From the NCBI RefSeq assembly GCF_002005305.1, contig NZ_CP014782.1, forward strand, positions 1,302,001 through 1,366,000: DNA of 64,000 bases, in the 5' to 3' direction. This document shows positions 25,858-35,726 of the stretch, piece by piece. This DNA is from Shewanella psychrophila. Lineage in GTDB: Bacteria > Pseudomonadota > Gammaproteobacteria > Enterobacterales > Shewanellaceae. Position 1 is the first letter of the stretch; each line of letters opens with the position of its first letter. The position numbers and the translations under genes were made by a program. The notes under the pieces are model-generated. The model had not been told where the DNA came from and ran no database searches. It was given only the letters and a program-made list of their open reading frames with translations.

Positions 25858-26667
25858 ATGCAAGCAATTGAATCTTCAAAATTAAAAATCACTCCATTAG
25901 CTGCATTCAATGATAATTATATCTGGATTATTTCTCAGTATGGTAATCAATCTGTGTACGTAGTCGATCCGGGCGATGCCCAAGTCGTCATTGATTATCT
26001 GAATATCAAGCAATTACAACTCGCCGGGATTTTAATCACACATCACCACCATGATCACACTGGCGGTATCGCTACACTCTTAGCCCATACAGGGCACACC
26101 ATAGAAGTGTATGGACCCGATAATGAAAACATAGATAATCTAAATAACCCACTCTCCTCCAACTGCCAAGGTCAGCGCCATATTACCCTAAAACATTTCA
26201 ACCAAAGGGTGGATATCATTCCTTTGCCAGGACATACATTAGGTCACATTGGCTATTTGATGGAAGGTGAGCTTTTTTGTGGTGATACGCTATTCAGCGG
26301 CGGGTGTGGCAGACTCTTCGAAGGCACACCTAAACAGATGTACCACTCTTTAGAGGCCTTATCCCAGCTTCCTGGCGAGACCCGAGTCTATTGCGCCCAT
26401 GAATATACCCTAGCCAATCTGAATTTTGCCTTGTCGGTGGAACCGGCTAACCCCGAGCTTGTCCAATATCATAATCTTTGTCTGGATAAACGCAGCAGGC
26501 AAGTGGCAACAATTCCAACCAGCATAGCCACAGAGCGTAACATTAACCCGTTTCTACGTTGCAATGCCGACACGATTAAGGCCTCAGTAAATCAACATTT
26601 TGTCCAAAATGTGTCAGATCCTGTGGACACTTTTGCTCTTCTCAGGCAATGGAAAGACAATTTCTGA
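25858..26667 (+). CDS. gloB: Hydroxyacylglutathione hydrolase (glyoxalase II)
   Basis: 269 residues. The metallo-beta-lactamase motif THHHHDHTGG is near residue 61; other metal ligands are in PLPGHTLGHIGY, FCGDTLFSGGCGRLFEG and YCAHEYTLANL. The C-terminal domain (ERNINPFLRCN) provides the glutathione-binding part. It hydrolyses S-lactoylglutathione to lactate in methylglyoxal detoxification. Start ATG follows a GAGATGA-type weak site. It is upstream of mltD, and divergent from the methyltransferase. Confidence 0.96.
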   Translation: MQAIESSKLKITPLAAFNDNYIWIISQYGNQSVYVVDPGDAQVVIDYLNIKQLQLAGILITHHHHDHTGGIATLLAHTGHTIEVYGPDNENIDNLNNPLSSNCQGQRHITLKHFNQRVDIIPLPGHTLGHIGYLMEGELFCGDTLFSGGCGRLFEGTPKQMYHSLEALSQLPGETRVYCAHEYTLANLNFALSVEPANPELVQYHNLCLDKRSRQVATIPTSIATERNINPFLRCNADTIKASVNQHFVQNVSDPVDTFALLRQWKDNF

Positions 26668-26751
26668 AAAAAAGATTACAATGCAGCGCTAAATAAGTCC
26701 CCTTTTCGATTTGTTCAAAATAGAGGGACAGAATTAAGGAATTCTTTTTCG

Positions 26752-28299
26752 ATGCGCATACAAAACATGTTCCTAGCGGGGAGTATTGCCCTGCTTTCGG
26801 GGTGCCAGTCATTCGACAGCCCCGTCTCTGAAGAACACAATACTCAAGCCTTACCCATTATACCTTTGAGCTTACCTAAAGAAGTCAAAGAACCCAAAAT
26901 TGAAGTTGCTGAGATAACCGATGTCTGGCAAAGGATCCGCCTGGGTTTATCATTCAATGTGCCAGACCAAAAATTAGTCAAGCAATATCGGGACTGGTAC
27001 ATTAAGCACCCACAACATCTCGAGAAAGTATCGGAACGCGCCACCCCTTTTCTCTATTTGATCGTCGAAGAGATAGAGAAGCGTGATTTGCCTATAGAGC
27101 TGGCCCTTCTTCCTATCGTGGAGAGCGCATTCGATCCTTTCGCCTATTCACATGGCGCAGCCTCTGGTTTGTGGCAGTTCACTTCCCCTATGGCGAAACA
27201 TTTCGGTTTACAGATGAATTGGTGGTACGACGGTCGCAGGGACGTTCCAGCTGCAACCATTGCTGCCTTAGATATGCTCGAATACCTGTATAAGAAGACC
27301 GATGGAAACTGGCTTTACGCCATCGCGGCATACAACACAGGTGAAGGACGTGTGATCAACGCCGTCAAAAATAATAAGCGAAAAGGAAAACCAACCGACT
27401 TTTGGTCATTAAGTCTGCCGACTGAAACTCGGCGCTACGTGCCTCAACTTCTTGCACTTGCAGACGTGATTCAGCATGCCGATGAATATGGCATCAAACT
27501 GACTCACATAGACAATCAACCCTATATTCAAGTGATCGATGCGGGTAGCCAGGTGGACCTTGCACTCGCTGCAGGGCTCGCCGAAATGACAACATCCGAA
27601 TTACACAAGCTTAACCCAGGATATAATCGTTGGGCGACTCCACCAAATGGTCCTCACAACATTGTTTTACCCGTAGAAAAAGTGGCTAATTTCCAATTAG
27701 CCATGGCAGAGACACAAGCAAGTGACAGACTGAATTGGGAACGCTACCAGATTAAATCAGGTGATAGTTTAGGTCTGATAGCTCAGCGTTATCGCACGAC
27801 ACCTTCGGCCCTTCGTGCTGTCAATGACATTAAAGGCAATACCATTATTGCCGGGCGTCATCTGCTCATCCCTGTCGCGGCAAACGATCCTGAACAATAT
27901 GCCCTTAGCCTAGCCCAAAGAGTAAAGTCAAAACAAAATATTAGCCGCGGTAACATAAAAATCGACTATATCGTTAAGTCTGGTGATTCATTTTGGAAAA
28001 TTGCAAAAAACCATAAGGTTAAGACGTCACAGCTAGCCCGTTGGAATAATATGGCGCCAAAAGACACCCTTAAAATTGGGCAGAAATTAGCTATCTGGAC
28101 AGGCAATAAGAATAACGCTTCAGTAACCCGCAAGGTGAATTACACGGTACGTAATGGAGACTCCTTGGCACGCATCGCCTCGAAGTTTAAAGTGAGTCTC
28201 AACGACCTGGTACGTTGGAATGCATTGGAAAAGGCTAAATACATCCAGCCGGGTCAAAAACTACAGCTTTATGTTGATGTGACTAACGACAGAGCCTGA
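26752..28299 (+). CDS. mltD: Membrane-bound lytic murein transglycosylase D
   Basis: 515 residues. A lipoprotein signal (IALLSGCQS) puts the lipid-bearing Cys at about residue 18. The family 23 lysozyme-like domain has the catalytic Glu in LPIVESAFDP (near 124) plus GLWQFTSPMA and AAYNTGEGRV. Three LysM peptidoglycan-binding repeats occur at about 336-380 (YQIKSGDSLGLIAQRY), 402-445 (YIVKSGDSFWKIAKNH) and 462-506 (YTVRNGDSLARIASKF). It cleaves glycan strands at the outer membrane during wall turnover. A strong terminator follows. Confidence 0.96.
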   Translation: MRIQNMFLAGSIALLSGCQSFDSPVSEEHNTQALPIIPLSLPKEVKEPKIEVAEITDVWQRIRLGLSFNVPDQKLVKQYRDWYIKHPQHLEKVSERATPFLYLIVEEIEKRDLPIELALLPIVESAFDPFAYSHGAASGLWQFTSPMAKHFGLQMNWWYDGRRDVPAATIAALDMLEYLYKKTDGNWLYAIAAYNTGEGRVINAVKNNKRKGKPTDFWSLSLPTETRRYVPQLLALADVIQHADEYGIKLTHIDNQPYIQVIDAGSQVDLALAAGLAEMTTSELHKLNPGYNRWATPPNGPHNIVLPVEKVANFQLAMAETQASDRLNWERYQIKSGDSLGLIAQRYRTTPSALRAVNDIKGNTIIAGRHLLIPVAANDPEQYALSLAQRVKSKQNISRGNIKIDYIVKSGDSFWKIAKNHKVKTSQLARWNNMAPKDTLKIGQKLAIWTGNKNNASVTRKVNYTVRNGDSLARIASKFKVSLNDLVRWNALEKAKYIQPGQKLQLYVDVTNDRA

Positions 28300-28320
28300 T
28301 ATTTATAGAAAGACAAACAA

Positions 28321-28357
28321 AAAATGCCAAGTCCTACCCATGGACTTGGCATTTTTT
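28321..28357 (+). terminator. Terminator after mltD
   Basis: AAAATGCCAAGTCC pairs with GGACTTGGCATTTT, loop TACCCAT, followed by more T. It is symmetric enough to serve the convergent minus-strand gene as well. Confidence 0.9.
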
Positions 28358-28376
28358 GTTAAAACTAAATCGCCAA

Positions 28377-28949
28377 CTAGTTTACATAATTGTCGAGAGA
28401 CACACTCACCTTCCCCATAGCCGCTTGAGTCGATTCTGTTGCCTGTCCGGCATAGATTGCCACTAAGCTATAGCCTTTCCCCTTAACTTTAGCTAATGCT
28501 TCTTTAGGTAAAGTAAATCTCACTGGAGTCACTTTGCCTGGGGGGATCACCACGTCACGAATAGCCTGAGTAAACATCATAGTATCGGACCAAGCCCAGA
28601 CCTTGTTTCCTTTGGGATCCAATAAGTGAAGATCGGCCGTCATGCCAGAGCGATACTGAATCGGTATACCATAACTTTGATTATTCGTGATAAGAAGTGA
28701 CACAGTAAAACCTGATGCCAAAGAGATTTGTAATTGCCCTGATAACAAGCCTTTATCCATCTTGCCCTCCGCTTTTCCAGCCAGTTTATAGGACTCTGAA
28801 GACGTTAATGAAGAGGCATCAATTCTAGCTGGTTCCACTTGAGCAACTGACTGCTGTTTAATTTGAGTGGGTTCAACCAATTGCGATACTTCTTGAGTGC
28901 AGCCGGATAAACCGATAATTCCCAAAGAAAAATAGAAGAATTTATTCAT
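28377..28949 (-). CDS. Lipoprotein with BsuPI-type domain
   Basis: 190 residues. A lipoprotein signal (FYFSLGIIGLSGCTQ) puts the Cys at about residue 17. The C-terminal 110 residues form an immunoglobulin-like beta domain: FTVSLLITNNQSYGIPIQYRSG, LLDPKGNKVWAWSD, TQAIRDVVIPPGKVTPVRFTL. This matches the BsuPI (intracellular proteinase inhibitor) fold, though many such lipoproteins have no shown inhibitor role. The ATG overlaps the stop of the AsmA-type gene by one base (TAATG), so it is translationally coupled to it. Confidence 0.78.
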   Translation of the reverse strand: MNKFFYFSLGIIGLSGCTQEVSQLVEPTQIKQQSVAQVEPARIDASSLTSSESYKLAGKAEGKMDKGLLSGQLQISLASGFTVSLLITNNQSYGIPIQYRSGMTADLHLLDPKGNKVWAWSDTMMFTQAIRDVVIPPGKVTPVRFTLPKEALAKVKGKGYSLVAIYAGQATESTQAAMGKVSVSLDNYVN

Positions 28950-30775
28950 TAAAAACCTCCTAGTTTCTTGAGAAGACTATCTTTAAGCTTATCCTGCACC
29001 TTCTCTGCTTCTTGTTTTAATTTAGCATCAAACAGACCGGCAGTATCCAAGGCAAACTCTGGCTTCGACATGGTTCCTGTAATTAAGAATGGGATTTCAA
29101 TTCCATGAAGTAACTCTTTTTCTCCACCGCCTTGTCCTTCGAGGGAACCAACCACAGCTGTGGTTAATTGGTAATCTAGCGCTTCTGAAATAATATTGGC
29201 AGTACCAGCGCCCGAAAGCCTAATTAATGGAGACGACATCACCAAATCCGGGTTAGACACCACACCATTGACGACTGAAAAGGAGCCTGTCAATGAAGTA
29301 AAGTCTGTCTTCTTTTCTGCTGAAGTCGTTGATGATGAACCACCACTGAATTTTGCTTGAGCATCTCTGAGCATTTGCGGAACATTCACTCCGTATAAGG
29401 CACCATCAGCAATCTCAAACTTGCCCTTAGCGGCAATATTCTTCTTAATATTATCGGGGAGCAAACTTCTGCCCTTGCCTTTAACATTGAAGTTTGCACT
29501 TCCCGCCAACAGATCAATATCTGCAGCATCTTTTAAGAGTTCACGGATCTGAACCCCTGATACTGATTTTTCAAAACTGTAACTCGGTACAGCTTGACGG
29601 CCATCCAGGCTCGCCTTAACCGCCAGTTTTCCACCATAAAGATCGGCTGCTAGCTTCTTCAAGTTAAGAATCCCCCCCTTTAAAGTCAGATCCATCACCC
29701 AATTGCTGGTCAGCATATTTGATGCTTTAATGGATTTCGCTGTCAGCGCTAAGGTGAGATCCAGAGACTTCATGGCACTTAAATCAGGCTCAGTAAGAGC
29801 AGCCTCTGGCTGGCTCTTTCCTTTGGCCTTTTCTGCTTTATCGGTTTGTGGCAAAAACTTATCAAGATCTATGTCACCTAAATCCAAATTAGCAATGATT
29901 TTAGGCACTTTATGACCATAAGCAATATCCAATTTCCCTTTAGCCTGAATGTCGTCTGCATTTAATTCATCCAAGATAAGATGAACTTGCTTGGCCTCTA
30001 ATAACACTTCAAGCTGGGTTAACAAGGTAATATCTAACTTCTTATTAGGTATTGCCTCACCAGCAATCGCGTTAGTTATCTTAAAATCTTTAACCTGAAC
30101 CTGAGTCATGTCTTGAGCGACTCTGATTGAGCCCTTGCCCTGACTCATTAGTGTCATATCAGGCATTTCGGCACTGAAGCTATACTCGAGACTGGCAAAC
30201 TCACCCAGAGAGAATTTCCCAAGGGTTAAATTATCCAGGCTAAATACTTGTTCGCTCCCCGTTTGTTTATCTGAAACGCGAATTTGTGTATTGGTGATCG
30301 AGACGCCACCAATATCCAAACTCGATAACATGCTAGGTGAAGCTGTCGCGTCGTCAACTTGAACTGGTTTTTTTTCTGAGCTCGCACTCTGTAAACCATC
30401 GAAACTCGTGCGCCCATCCTTACGGGTTTCTAGATTAACGATCAAACCATCTAAATTGAGTTGAGCAATCTCTACTTTTTTGCTGAACAGAGGGACTAGC
30501 TCTACTTCAGCCACTATTTTCTTCACCTCTAACATGGAAGCGGCATCGAATCCCTTAGGGTTAGATAATGAAATATCAGCTAGCTCAATTCCTATGCTTG
30601 GGAAAAACGTCCATGAGAGATCTTTTGCAATGATGAGATCACGCCCAGTTTGCTTTTTTACCGCATCGACTATCTCAGGTTTAAAATCATTTGGATCAAA
30701 TATGAGGGTCAAGTAGGCCGCGAGACTCGCGAACACGAGGAAAAAGACAATAAAAAACCATTTAACAATTTTCAT
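28949..30775 (-). CDS. AsmA family protein
   Basis: 608 residues from MKIVKWFFIVFF. An N-terminal membrane helix is followed by the AsmA signature (DPNDFKPEIVDAVKKQTGRDLIIAKDLSWTF), repeated beta-strand units and a C-terminal AsmA-like region (AKGKFEIADGALYGVNVPQMLRDAQAKF, LTGSFSVVNGVVSNPDLVMSSP). AsmA-like proteins are anchored in the inner membrane and are thought to bridge the periplasm and affect lipid movement or outer-membrane assembly. It precedes the BsuPI lipoprotein in one operon. The longer open frame would add 29 residues that look unlike a signal. Confidence 0.88.
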   Translation of the reverse strand: MKIVKWFFIVFFLVFASLAAYLTLIFDPNDFKPEIVDAVKKQTGRDLIIAKDLSWTFFPSIGIELADISLSNPKGFDAASMLEVKKIVAEVELVPLFSKKVEIAQLNLDGLIVNLETRKDGRTSFDGLQSASSEKKPVQVDDATASPSMLSSLDIGGVSITNTQIRVSDKQTGSEQVFSLDNLTLGKFSLGEFASLEYSFSAEMPDMTLMSQGKGSIRVAQDMTQVQVKDFKITNAIAGEAIPNKKLDITLLTQLEVLLEAKQVHLILDELNADDIQAKGKLDIAYGHKVPKIIANLDLGDIDLDKFLPQTDKAEKAKGKSQPEAALTEPDLSAMKSLDLTLALTAKSIKASNMLTSNWVMDLTLKGGILNLKKLAADLYGGKLAVKASLDGRQAVPSYSFEKSVSGVQIRELLKDAADIDLLAGSANFNVKGKGRSLLPDNIKKNIAAKGKFEIADGALYGVNVPQMLRDAQAKFSGGSSSTTSAEKKTDFTSLTGSFSVVNGVVSNPDLVMSSPLIRLSGAGTANIISEALDYQLTTAVVGSLEGQGGGEKELLHGIEIPFLITGTMSKPEFALDTAGLFDAKLKQEAEKVQDKLKDSLLKKLGGF

Positions 30776-30806
30776 AACAGGTTCCATCCAAATAACTAAG
30801 TTGAAA

Positions 30807-31301
30807 TTATAGCAAGCGAGAAAGGTCGAGCTCGGTATTGGCAATGCCGATGCCATTTTCATCAGAATATAACATCATACCGGGTATGATTATAATGTTA
30901 TCCATTAAAATCATACAATTGACTTCTCCTACACCTTTCTTTTGTGTTTTTATCGGGTTAGTACCTATGGCTTTGATACCTATATCCATCATTTTCAGTG
31001 CCCCGGCGTCTCTGACACAGCCATTTATAACAATACCTTCCCAACCATTTTCAACTGCACTCAAGGCGATTAAGTCACCGAGTAAGGCTCTGTTAAGCGA
31101 AGCACCACCATCGACGAATAGCACCTTCCCCTTACCTTCTGTTTTAAGGATCTCTTTTACTTTTGAGTTATCTTCAAAACACTTAATGGTAACAATCTCA
31201 CCCCAAAATATTGTACGCTTAGCGTATTGTTTATATTGAGTCGTTAACAATACCAGTTCATTATTAAAATAATCGAATAAATCGGGTAGCAGGTCCTTCA
31301 T
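30807..31301 (-). CDS. RraA-like protein
   Basis: 164 residues with the RraA fold: KVLFVDGGASLNRALLGDLIALSAVENGW, GIVINGCVRDAGALKMMDIGIKAIGTNP and KKGVGEVN. The VRD stretch with Arg-Asp recalls the aldolase-type members, so the protein may be an RNase E-regulator paralogue or an HMG/oxaloacetate aldolase. The start is placed at the second ATG because GGAG lies 7 bases before it; the first ATG has none. It is upstream of the AsmA gene by 31 bp on the same strand. Confidence 0.82.
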   Translation of the reverse strand: MKDLLPDLFDYFNNELVLLTTQYKQYAKRTIFWGEIVTIKCFEDNSKVKEILKTEGKGKVLFVDGGASLNRALLGDLIALSAVENGWEGIVINGCVRDAGALKMMDIGIKAIGTNPIKTQKKGVGEVNCMILMDNIIIIPGMMLYSDENGIGIANTELDLSRLL

Positions 31302-31494
31302 CCTATTCTCCATAAAATAAAATTTAAGATTACTCGTTCACTATTACTGCAACAAGATTATCCTGAAACATTTACCTACTTTTTTTTATATGATCAAATA
31401 CCTTTGAGAGCCACAATAAAAAGTCTATAATTGGCTAATTATAGACACGTTTTAATACTGTCCTTCCTCCCTTATGCGAGAATAAGTAAATTTA

Positions 31495-31818
31495 ATGCTT
31501 GATAACAATGACTTAAAAGATGCAATTGCGGCTTTAGATGAATACGGCTTCGATAAAAAACACTCGAGTGATTTATCTCAAGCCAGAAATAAACAACAGA
31601 TGACTAAATATGTTGATTCGCTTGATTATAGTTTACGTCGTTTACTCATATTACAAGAAACAGTAGAAGACTTAGTTGAAAAGAAGAAGCACCAAATTAA
31701 GCAACGAGAAAATATTCAAACATATAAAACTAAAGTCATAAACCTCTCAAGACAATTCAACATCCCCTATGATGAAGTAGTACAGGTCATGGTTAATTTA
31801 AAAAACCAGACAAATTGA
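31495..31818 (+). CDS. Small hypothetical protein, mostly helical
   Basis: 107 residues, no family recognised. The middle is charged and likely coiled coil (LRRLLILQETVEDLVEKKKHQIKQRENIQTYK is predicted helix by composition), ending with a helix-rich NIPYDEVVQVMVNLK. It has no signal peptide, membrane segment or Cys. The stop codon lies in the loop of a strong terminator whose left arm is coding, which supports its being a real, single-gene transcript. Weak ribosome site. Confidence 0.72.
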   Translation: MLDNNDLKDAIAALDEYGFDKKHSSDLSQARNKQQMTKYVDSLDYSLRRLLILQETVEDLVEKKKHQIKQRENIQTYKTKVINLSRQFNIPYDEVVQVMVNLKNQTN

Positions 31819-31832
31819 TTTGTCTGGTTTTT
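31801..31832 (+). terminator. Terminator overlapping the end of the small hypothetical gene
   Basis: A perfect 14-bp stem, AAAAACCAGACAAA / TTTGTCTGGTTTTT, with loop TTGA. The TGA of the upstream gene is in the loop. It can also terminate the convergent chemoreceptor gene. Confidence 0.9.
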
Positions 31833-31881
31833 AATACTCTTACAATCAAGACTAATCTTAGCCTTGATATGAAAGTTGCAA

Positions 31882-33528
31882 TTACACTTTAAAACTAGAG
31901 ACAAGCCCATCTAACTCAGTCGAGCCCTGTTGGATCTGCTCACTCGTCTCACCAATTTGTACACTCTTCTGTTGATTCTCCACTGAAATATCATTGATTC
32001 GAGTCACATTCATATTTAACTCTGCAATAACCGAACTCTGCTCTTCCGTTGCAGCCGCAATTTGAATATTCATATCAGAAATCTGTCTAATTGAAGATTT
32101 AATGGTATCTAACGCCGTAACGACTTGTGAGGTTTCTTCTACAGTCTGGCTCGAACGGGTTTTCGCTCGCCCAACCGAATCATTGACACTCTCTATCGAG
32201 CCCCTAATCGCATCTATGATGCCATTAATCTCTTGGGTTGACTCCTGAGTGCGACTCGCTAGGGTTCTCACTTCATCCGCAACTACGGCGAACCCCCTAC
32301 CCGCTTCCCCCGCCCGTGCTGCTTCGATAGCAGCGTTGAGAGCCAATAAATTGGTTTGTTCGGCAATTCCCACTATGACATCTAAAATTTGTCCAATTTT
32401 TCCTGAACTCACCTGTAGCCCCTGAGCAACTTCCGAGGTATTTTCCAGCTCTTCGGATAGCTCCTTTATTTTAACAACTGCATTATCAACAACCTTTGTC
32501 GTTCTATCAGCTTCTGCATCGGCACTTCCTGCACTATCAGCCGCTAATTGTGCATTAGAGGCGACTTCTGAAGCTGCCATAGACATCTCATTAATTGCAG
32601 TGGCTACACTTTCCGTTTCGCTTTGCATATTGCCAGTGATCTCGTTTGCTTCAGTTGAGATGCTGGCCAGACCAACCGCTAGATCACGGCTATGGGTCAC
32701 AGAGTCCATTACTGATTGTACGAGTGTCTGAATTTTAACCACAAAGACATTAAAGTTACCTGCAACCTCATTGAGCTCATCATTTCCCGCCTCTTTAAGC
32801 CTAAGAGTGAGATCTCCTTCCCCCTTTGCAATATTCTCTAGCGCTAGAATAGTCTCGCTCATCGGCCTAGATATACTATGAATGATGATAAATAGAATAG
32901 CGATCACCGGAAACCAGACCAGCGCAACTACCAATAGATACATCCAGGCAAAGTCTAATTTCTGCGCATCGATATCATCGACATACATACCTGTGCCAAC
33001 AATCCAGCCCCAAGGTCTGAACCGCTTCACTACGCTCATCTTAGGACTCGGAGCCGTGGCATTTGGACGGTTCCACATATACTCAACTTTCGCGGAATCC
33101 TGTCCCTCTGTCCCTCTCACCATCTCCTCGAACAAACGCACGCCGTTAGGATCTTTCATTCCTAACACATTGGTGCCTACTAATTTTTTAGCAAAAGCAT
33201 GTTGAACCATTACACCTTTTGTTGTGATGGTGAAAAAATATTCTTTCCCAGCATAGCGTAACGTGTCCAGCGCCATAATAGCACCAGCCTTGGCCTCATC
33301 TTCAGTCATCAGCCCCTGTTTAGATCTCTGATAATAGTCGCTAATGACTTTCTCCCCCACATCGGCCAGAGAAGATATCTTGGCCTCTTTCTCGCCAACC
33401 AACATATTATCGATACTCATAAGCGCAAACATGAACATGAATATGGTAGCCAGGATGGATAGACCCAACATGATAAACAGGCGACTCGAGATTTTTATCT
33501 TTCTAAACAGGCTAATAGTCGTGTCCAT
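31882..33528 (-). CDS. Methyl-accepting chemotaxis protein with Cache sensor
   Basis: 548 residues from MDTTISLFRKI. Membrane helix near 13-33, then a single Cache (sCache_2) domain: ISDYYQRSKQGLMTEDEAK, GKEYFFTITTKGVMVQHAF, WGWIVGTGMYVDDI. After a second helix come HAMP and the signalling domain with the hairpin tip GIAEQTNLLALNAAIEAARAGE and GRGFAVVADEVRTLA. No C-terminal CheR-binding pentapeptide is present (ends SSFKV). AAGGA six bases before the ATG supports the start. Single gene; ligand probably a small carboxylate or amino acid, which cannot be known here. Confidence 0.95.
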   Translation of the reverse strand: MDTTISLFRKIKISSRLFIMLGLSILATIFMFMFALMSIDNMLVGEKEAKISSLADVGEKVISDYYQRSKQGLMTEDEAKAGAIMALDTLRYAGKEYFFTITTKGVMVQHAFAKKLVGTNVLGMKDPNGVRLFEEMVRGTEGQDSAKVEYMWNRPNATAPSPKMSVVKRFRPWGWIVGTGMYVDDIDAQKLDFAWMYLLVVALVWFPVIAILFIIIHSISRPMSETILALENIAKGEGDLTLRLKEAGNDELNEVAGNFNVFVVKIQTLVQSVMDSVTHSRDLAVGLASISTEANEITGNMQSETESVATAINEMSMAASEVASNAQLAADSAGSADAEADRTTKVVDNAVVKIKELSEELENTSEVAQGLQVSSGKIGQILDVIVGIAEQTNLLALNAAIEAARAGEAGRGFAVVADEVRTLASRTQESTQEINGIIDAIRGSIESVNDSVGRAKTRSSQTVEETSQVVTALDTIKSSIRQISDMNIQIAAATEEQSSVIAELNMNVTRINDISVENQQKSVQIGETSEQIQQGSTELDGLVSSFKV

Positions 33529-33722
33529 TAACAATCCTTAAGCAATGTGTGGAAAGCTGATTTACCTATAATAACTTTTGGAGATATTTCACTGTTTGTC
33601 AAAGATCCTGTGGATTTATTATAAGCTCATAATCCGCACCTTCCGTCCTAGCCTTCCCAGCTTTAAATAGGCATATATATGTATCAACAGTGCAGTTTCA
33701 ATAAAGCTACATCATATCGACT

Positions 33723-34355
33723 TTACTGACTGCTCAACTTTAGTCTTAAACGAGAAATTGTCTGGGATATCTTCTTGCCTACGGAAAGTCGTAAACTCAA
33801 TAAACCAACGACGATTAAAATATAGATACTTGGTTCAATGACTTCGGACTTCACCGACCAATAAAAGTGGATCGGCACTAACATAGCCACAAGATAAACC
33901 CAATTATGTAATTGCTGCCAACGTCTGCCCATTTTCTTTCTAATGACTTTAAATGAGGTAATCGACAAGGCGATGAGAATGAGATAAGCCACAGCCCCAA
34001 CTAATATGTAAGGACGCTTAAGGATTTCTTGAAACAGGAGTGACCATTCGAACAAGAGATCTAAACTAATAAAGGCCAAAATATGCAAGCTGGCATAAGC
34101 AAACACATAAAGGCCAATCAGGCGGCGAGTCTGTATCAATACCCCTTGCTTTAAGCGACGTGCCAAGGGGGAGATCATCAGAAGGATCACTAAGGTATTG
34201 AGAGCACCGATGCCAGTATAATGAATAATGTACTGCACAGGGTCCCCCCCGGCATCACCAGCCATCACAGAGATAACCAAAGAACCGATTGGCCATAGGG
34301 CAACTAGGTGTATGATGACTTTCAACCAAAAAAGATGTTTTGAAGTTAACCGCAT
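33723..34355 (-). CDS. msrQ: Heme-binding membrane subunit MsrQ of the methionine sulfoxide reductase
   Basis: 210 residues with about six membrane helices in a ferric-reductase-like domain: YIIHYTGIGALNTLVILLMISPLARRLK, YVFAYASLHILAFISLDLL, WQQLHNWVYLVAMLVPIHFYWS. Conserved His residues in the helices would bind heme. MsrQ passes electrons from the quinone pool or flavin to periplasmic MsrP. It follows msrP with about 65 bp between them. Sequence order and partner make the assignment secure. Confidence 0.93.
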   Translation of the reverse strand: MRLTSKHLFWLKVIIHLVALWPIGSLVISVMAGDAGGDPVQYIIHYTGIGALNTLVILLMISPLARRLKQGVLIQTRRLIGLYVFAYASLHILAFISLDLLFEWSLLFQEILKRPYILVGAVAYLILIALSITSFKVIRKKMGRRWQQLHNWVYLVAMLVPIHFYWSVKSEVIEPSIYILIVVGLLSLRLSVGKKISQTISRLRLKLSSQ

Positions 34356-34420
34356 TTTTCCTCCAAGCCTATCAATCCACCAAACAGGCGTTACTTTCTA
34401 GCACAGGTGCTTGATGCTAA

Positions 34421-35446
34421 TTAAAAATTACTTTTCAAATCTAATCCCTGATAGAGATTTGCAACTTGCTCCCCATAACCATTGAACATCTGAGTGTTAA
34501 TCCGCTTGGCTGAAAACAGACCTCCCTCGCCTATACGTCTCTCGGTTGCCTGAGACCAACGAGGATGGTCGACATTGGGGTTCACATTGGCATAAAAGCC
34601 ATATTCATGGGATGCAAGCTGATTCCAGCTAGTTGGTGGCTGTTTATCCATGACTCGGATCCTGACGATAGACTTAATACTCTTAAAACCATACTTCCAA
34701 GGCACAACTAGACGGATAGGCGCACCGTTTTGAGGCGGTAAGGTTTTGCCATATAAGCCAACGGCCAAGAAGGAGAGATCGTTCATTGCTTCATTAATGG
34801 TGAGGCCTTCCACATAGGGATAATGGATCCCACCTCCCATTAAACGACTCTTCTGACCGGGCATCTGCTCTGGATCAAATAAGGTCTCGAAAGCCACATG
34901 GGTAGCATGACTCTTCACACCGGCCTTTTTCAATAAACTAGCAAGCGGAAATCCCACCCAGGGCACAACCATAGACCAAGCCTCGACACAACGAAGACGG
35001 TAGGTTCGCTCTTCCAAGGCTATTAGCTGATTTAAATCGTCTAAATCTAACGTTAGTGGGCGCTCGACTTCTCCTTCGATAACCAGCGTCCATGGATCGA
35101 CACTAAACCCTTGAGCATTATTAGAAGGGTCTTGTTTACTGGTGCCAAATTCATAGAAATTATTATGAGTGGTGATTTTATCGAAAGGCGTTGTCGCCCC
35201 ATTACCAGTGAAATTCAAATTAGAGGTATAGGTTAATGGTGAGGTAATAAATTGAGATTGAGTTTTCTTGTCACCAAACAGATCAAAGATCCCAGCCTGA
35301 ACAGATCCAGGAATACTCGCCCCTAAAGCACCGAGCCCCATAGCCTTGATGATACGGCGACGGTCATTGAACACCTCTTCAGGTGTCACATCCGAATCTT
35401 TAAGCTCCCACGGGGCTTTTTGTCTTATACCTTTGGTAAACTTCAT
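34421..35446 (-). CDS. msrP: Periplasmic methionine sulfoxide reductase catalytic subunit MsrP
   Basis: 341 residues. Twin-arginine signal NDRRRIIKAMGLGALGASIPG; molybdopterin sulfite-oxidase fold with the Mo-ligating Cys in YRLRCVEAWSMVVPW, near residue 152. Other marks are PWTLVIEGEVERPLTLDLDDL and the C-terminal PPTSWNQLASHEYGFYANVNP. It reduces oxidised methionines of periplasmic proteins after chlorine or oxidative stress. First gene of the msrPQ pair. The nearby copper cluster also protects periplasmic proteins, but there is no operon link. Confidence 0.95.
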   Translation of the reverse strand: MKFTKGIRQKAPWELKDSDVTPEEVFNDRRRIIKAMGLGALGASIPGSVQAGIFDLFGDKKTQSQFITSPLTYTSNLNFTGNGATTPFDKITTHNNFYEFGTSKQDPSNNAQGFSVDPWTLVIEGEVERPLTLDLDDLNQLIALEERTYRLRCVEAWSMVVPWVGFPLASLLKKAGVKSHATHVAFETLFDPEQMPGQKSRLMGGGIHYPYVEGLTINEAMNDLSFLAVGLYGKTLPPQNGAPIRLVVPWKYGFKSIKSIVRIRVMDKQPPTSWNQLASHEYGFYANVNPNVDHPRWSQATERRIGEGGLFSAKRINTQMFNGYGEQVANLYQGLDLKSNF

Positions 35447-35726
35447 ATACAGCCTCTTCTGAGTTCAAAGCATTAAAAATCACACACAAGTATTAGACAG
35501 GAAAAAGTAACAAAAAATTTCCTCAAATTTCAGTTAACTTCAACAGTGATTTGCTAAGTGGATAAATTTACACCATAGAATCATCTTCAAAGCGTCCCTT
35601 TACATCCCCCACCAAAAACCAACACACTGACAACATACGATTAAGACTTATTCATTTACACGACTAACTGCAAGATGTCACTTGAAGATAGTGACCCTGC
35701 ATGAGAGTCTATTATCCTCATTTTTT

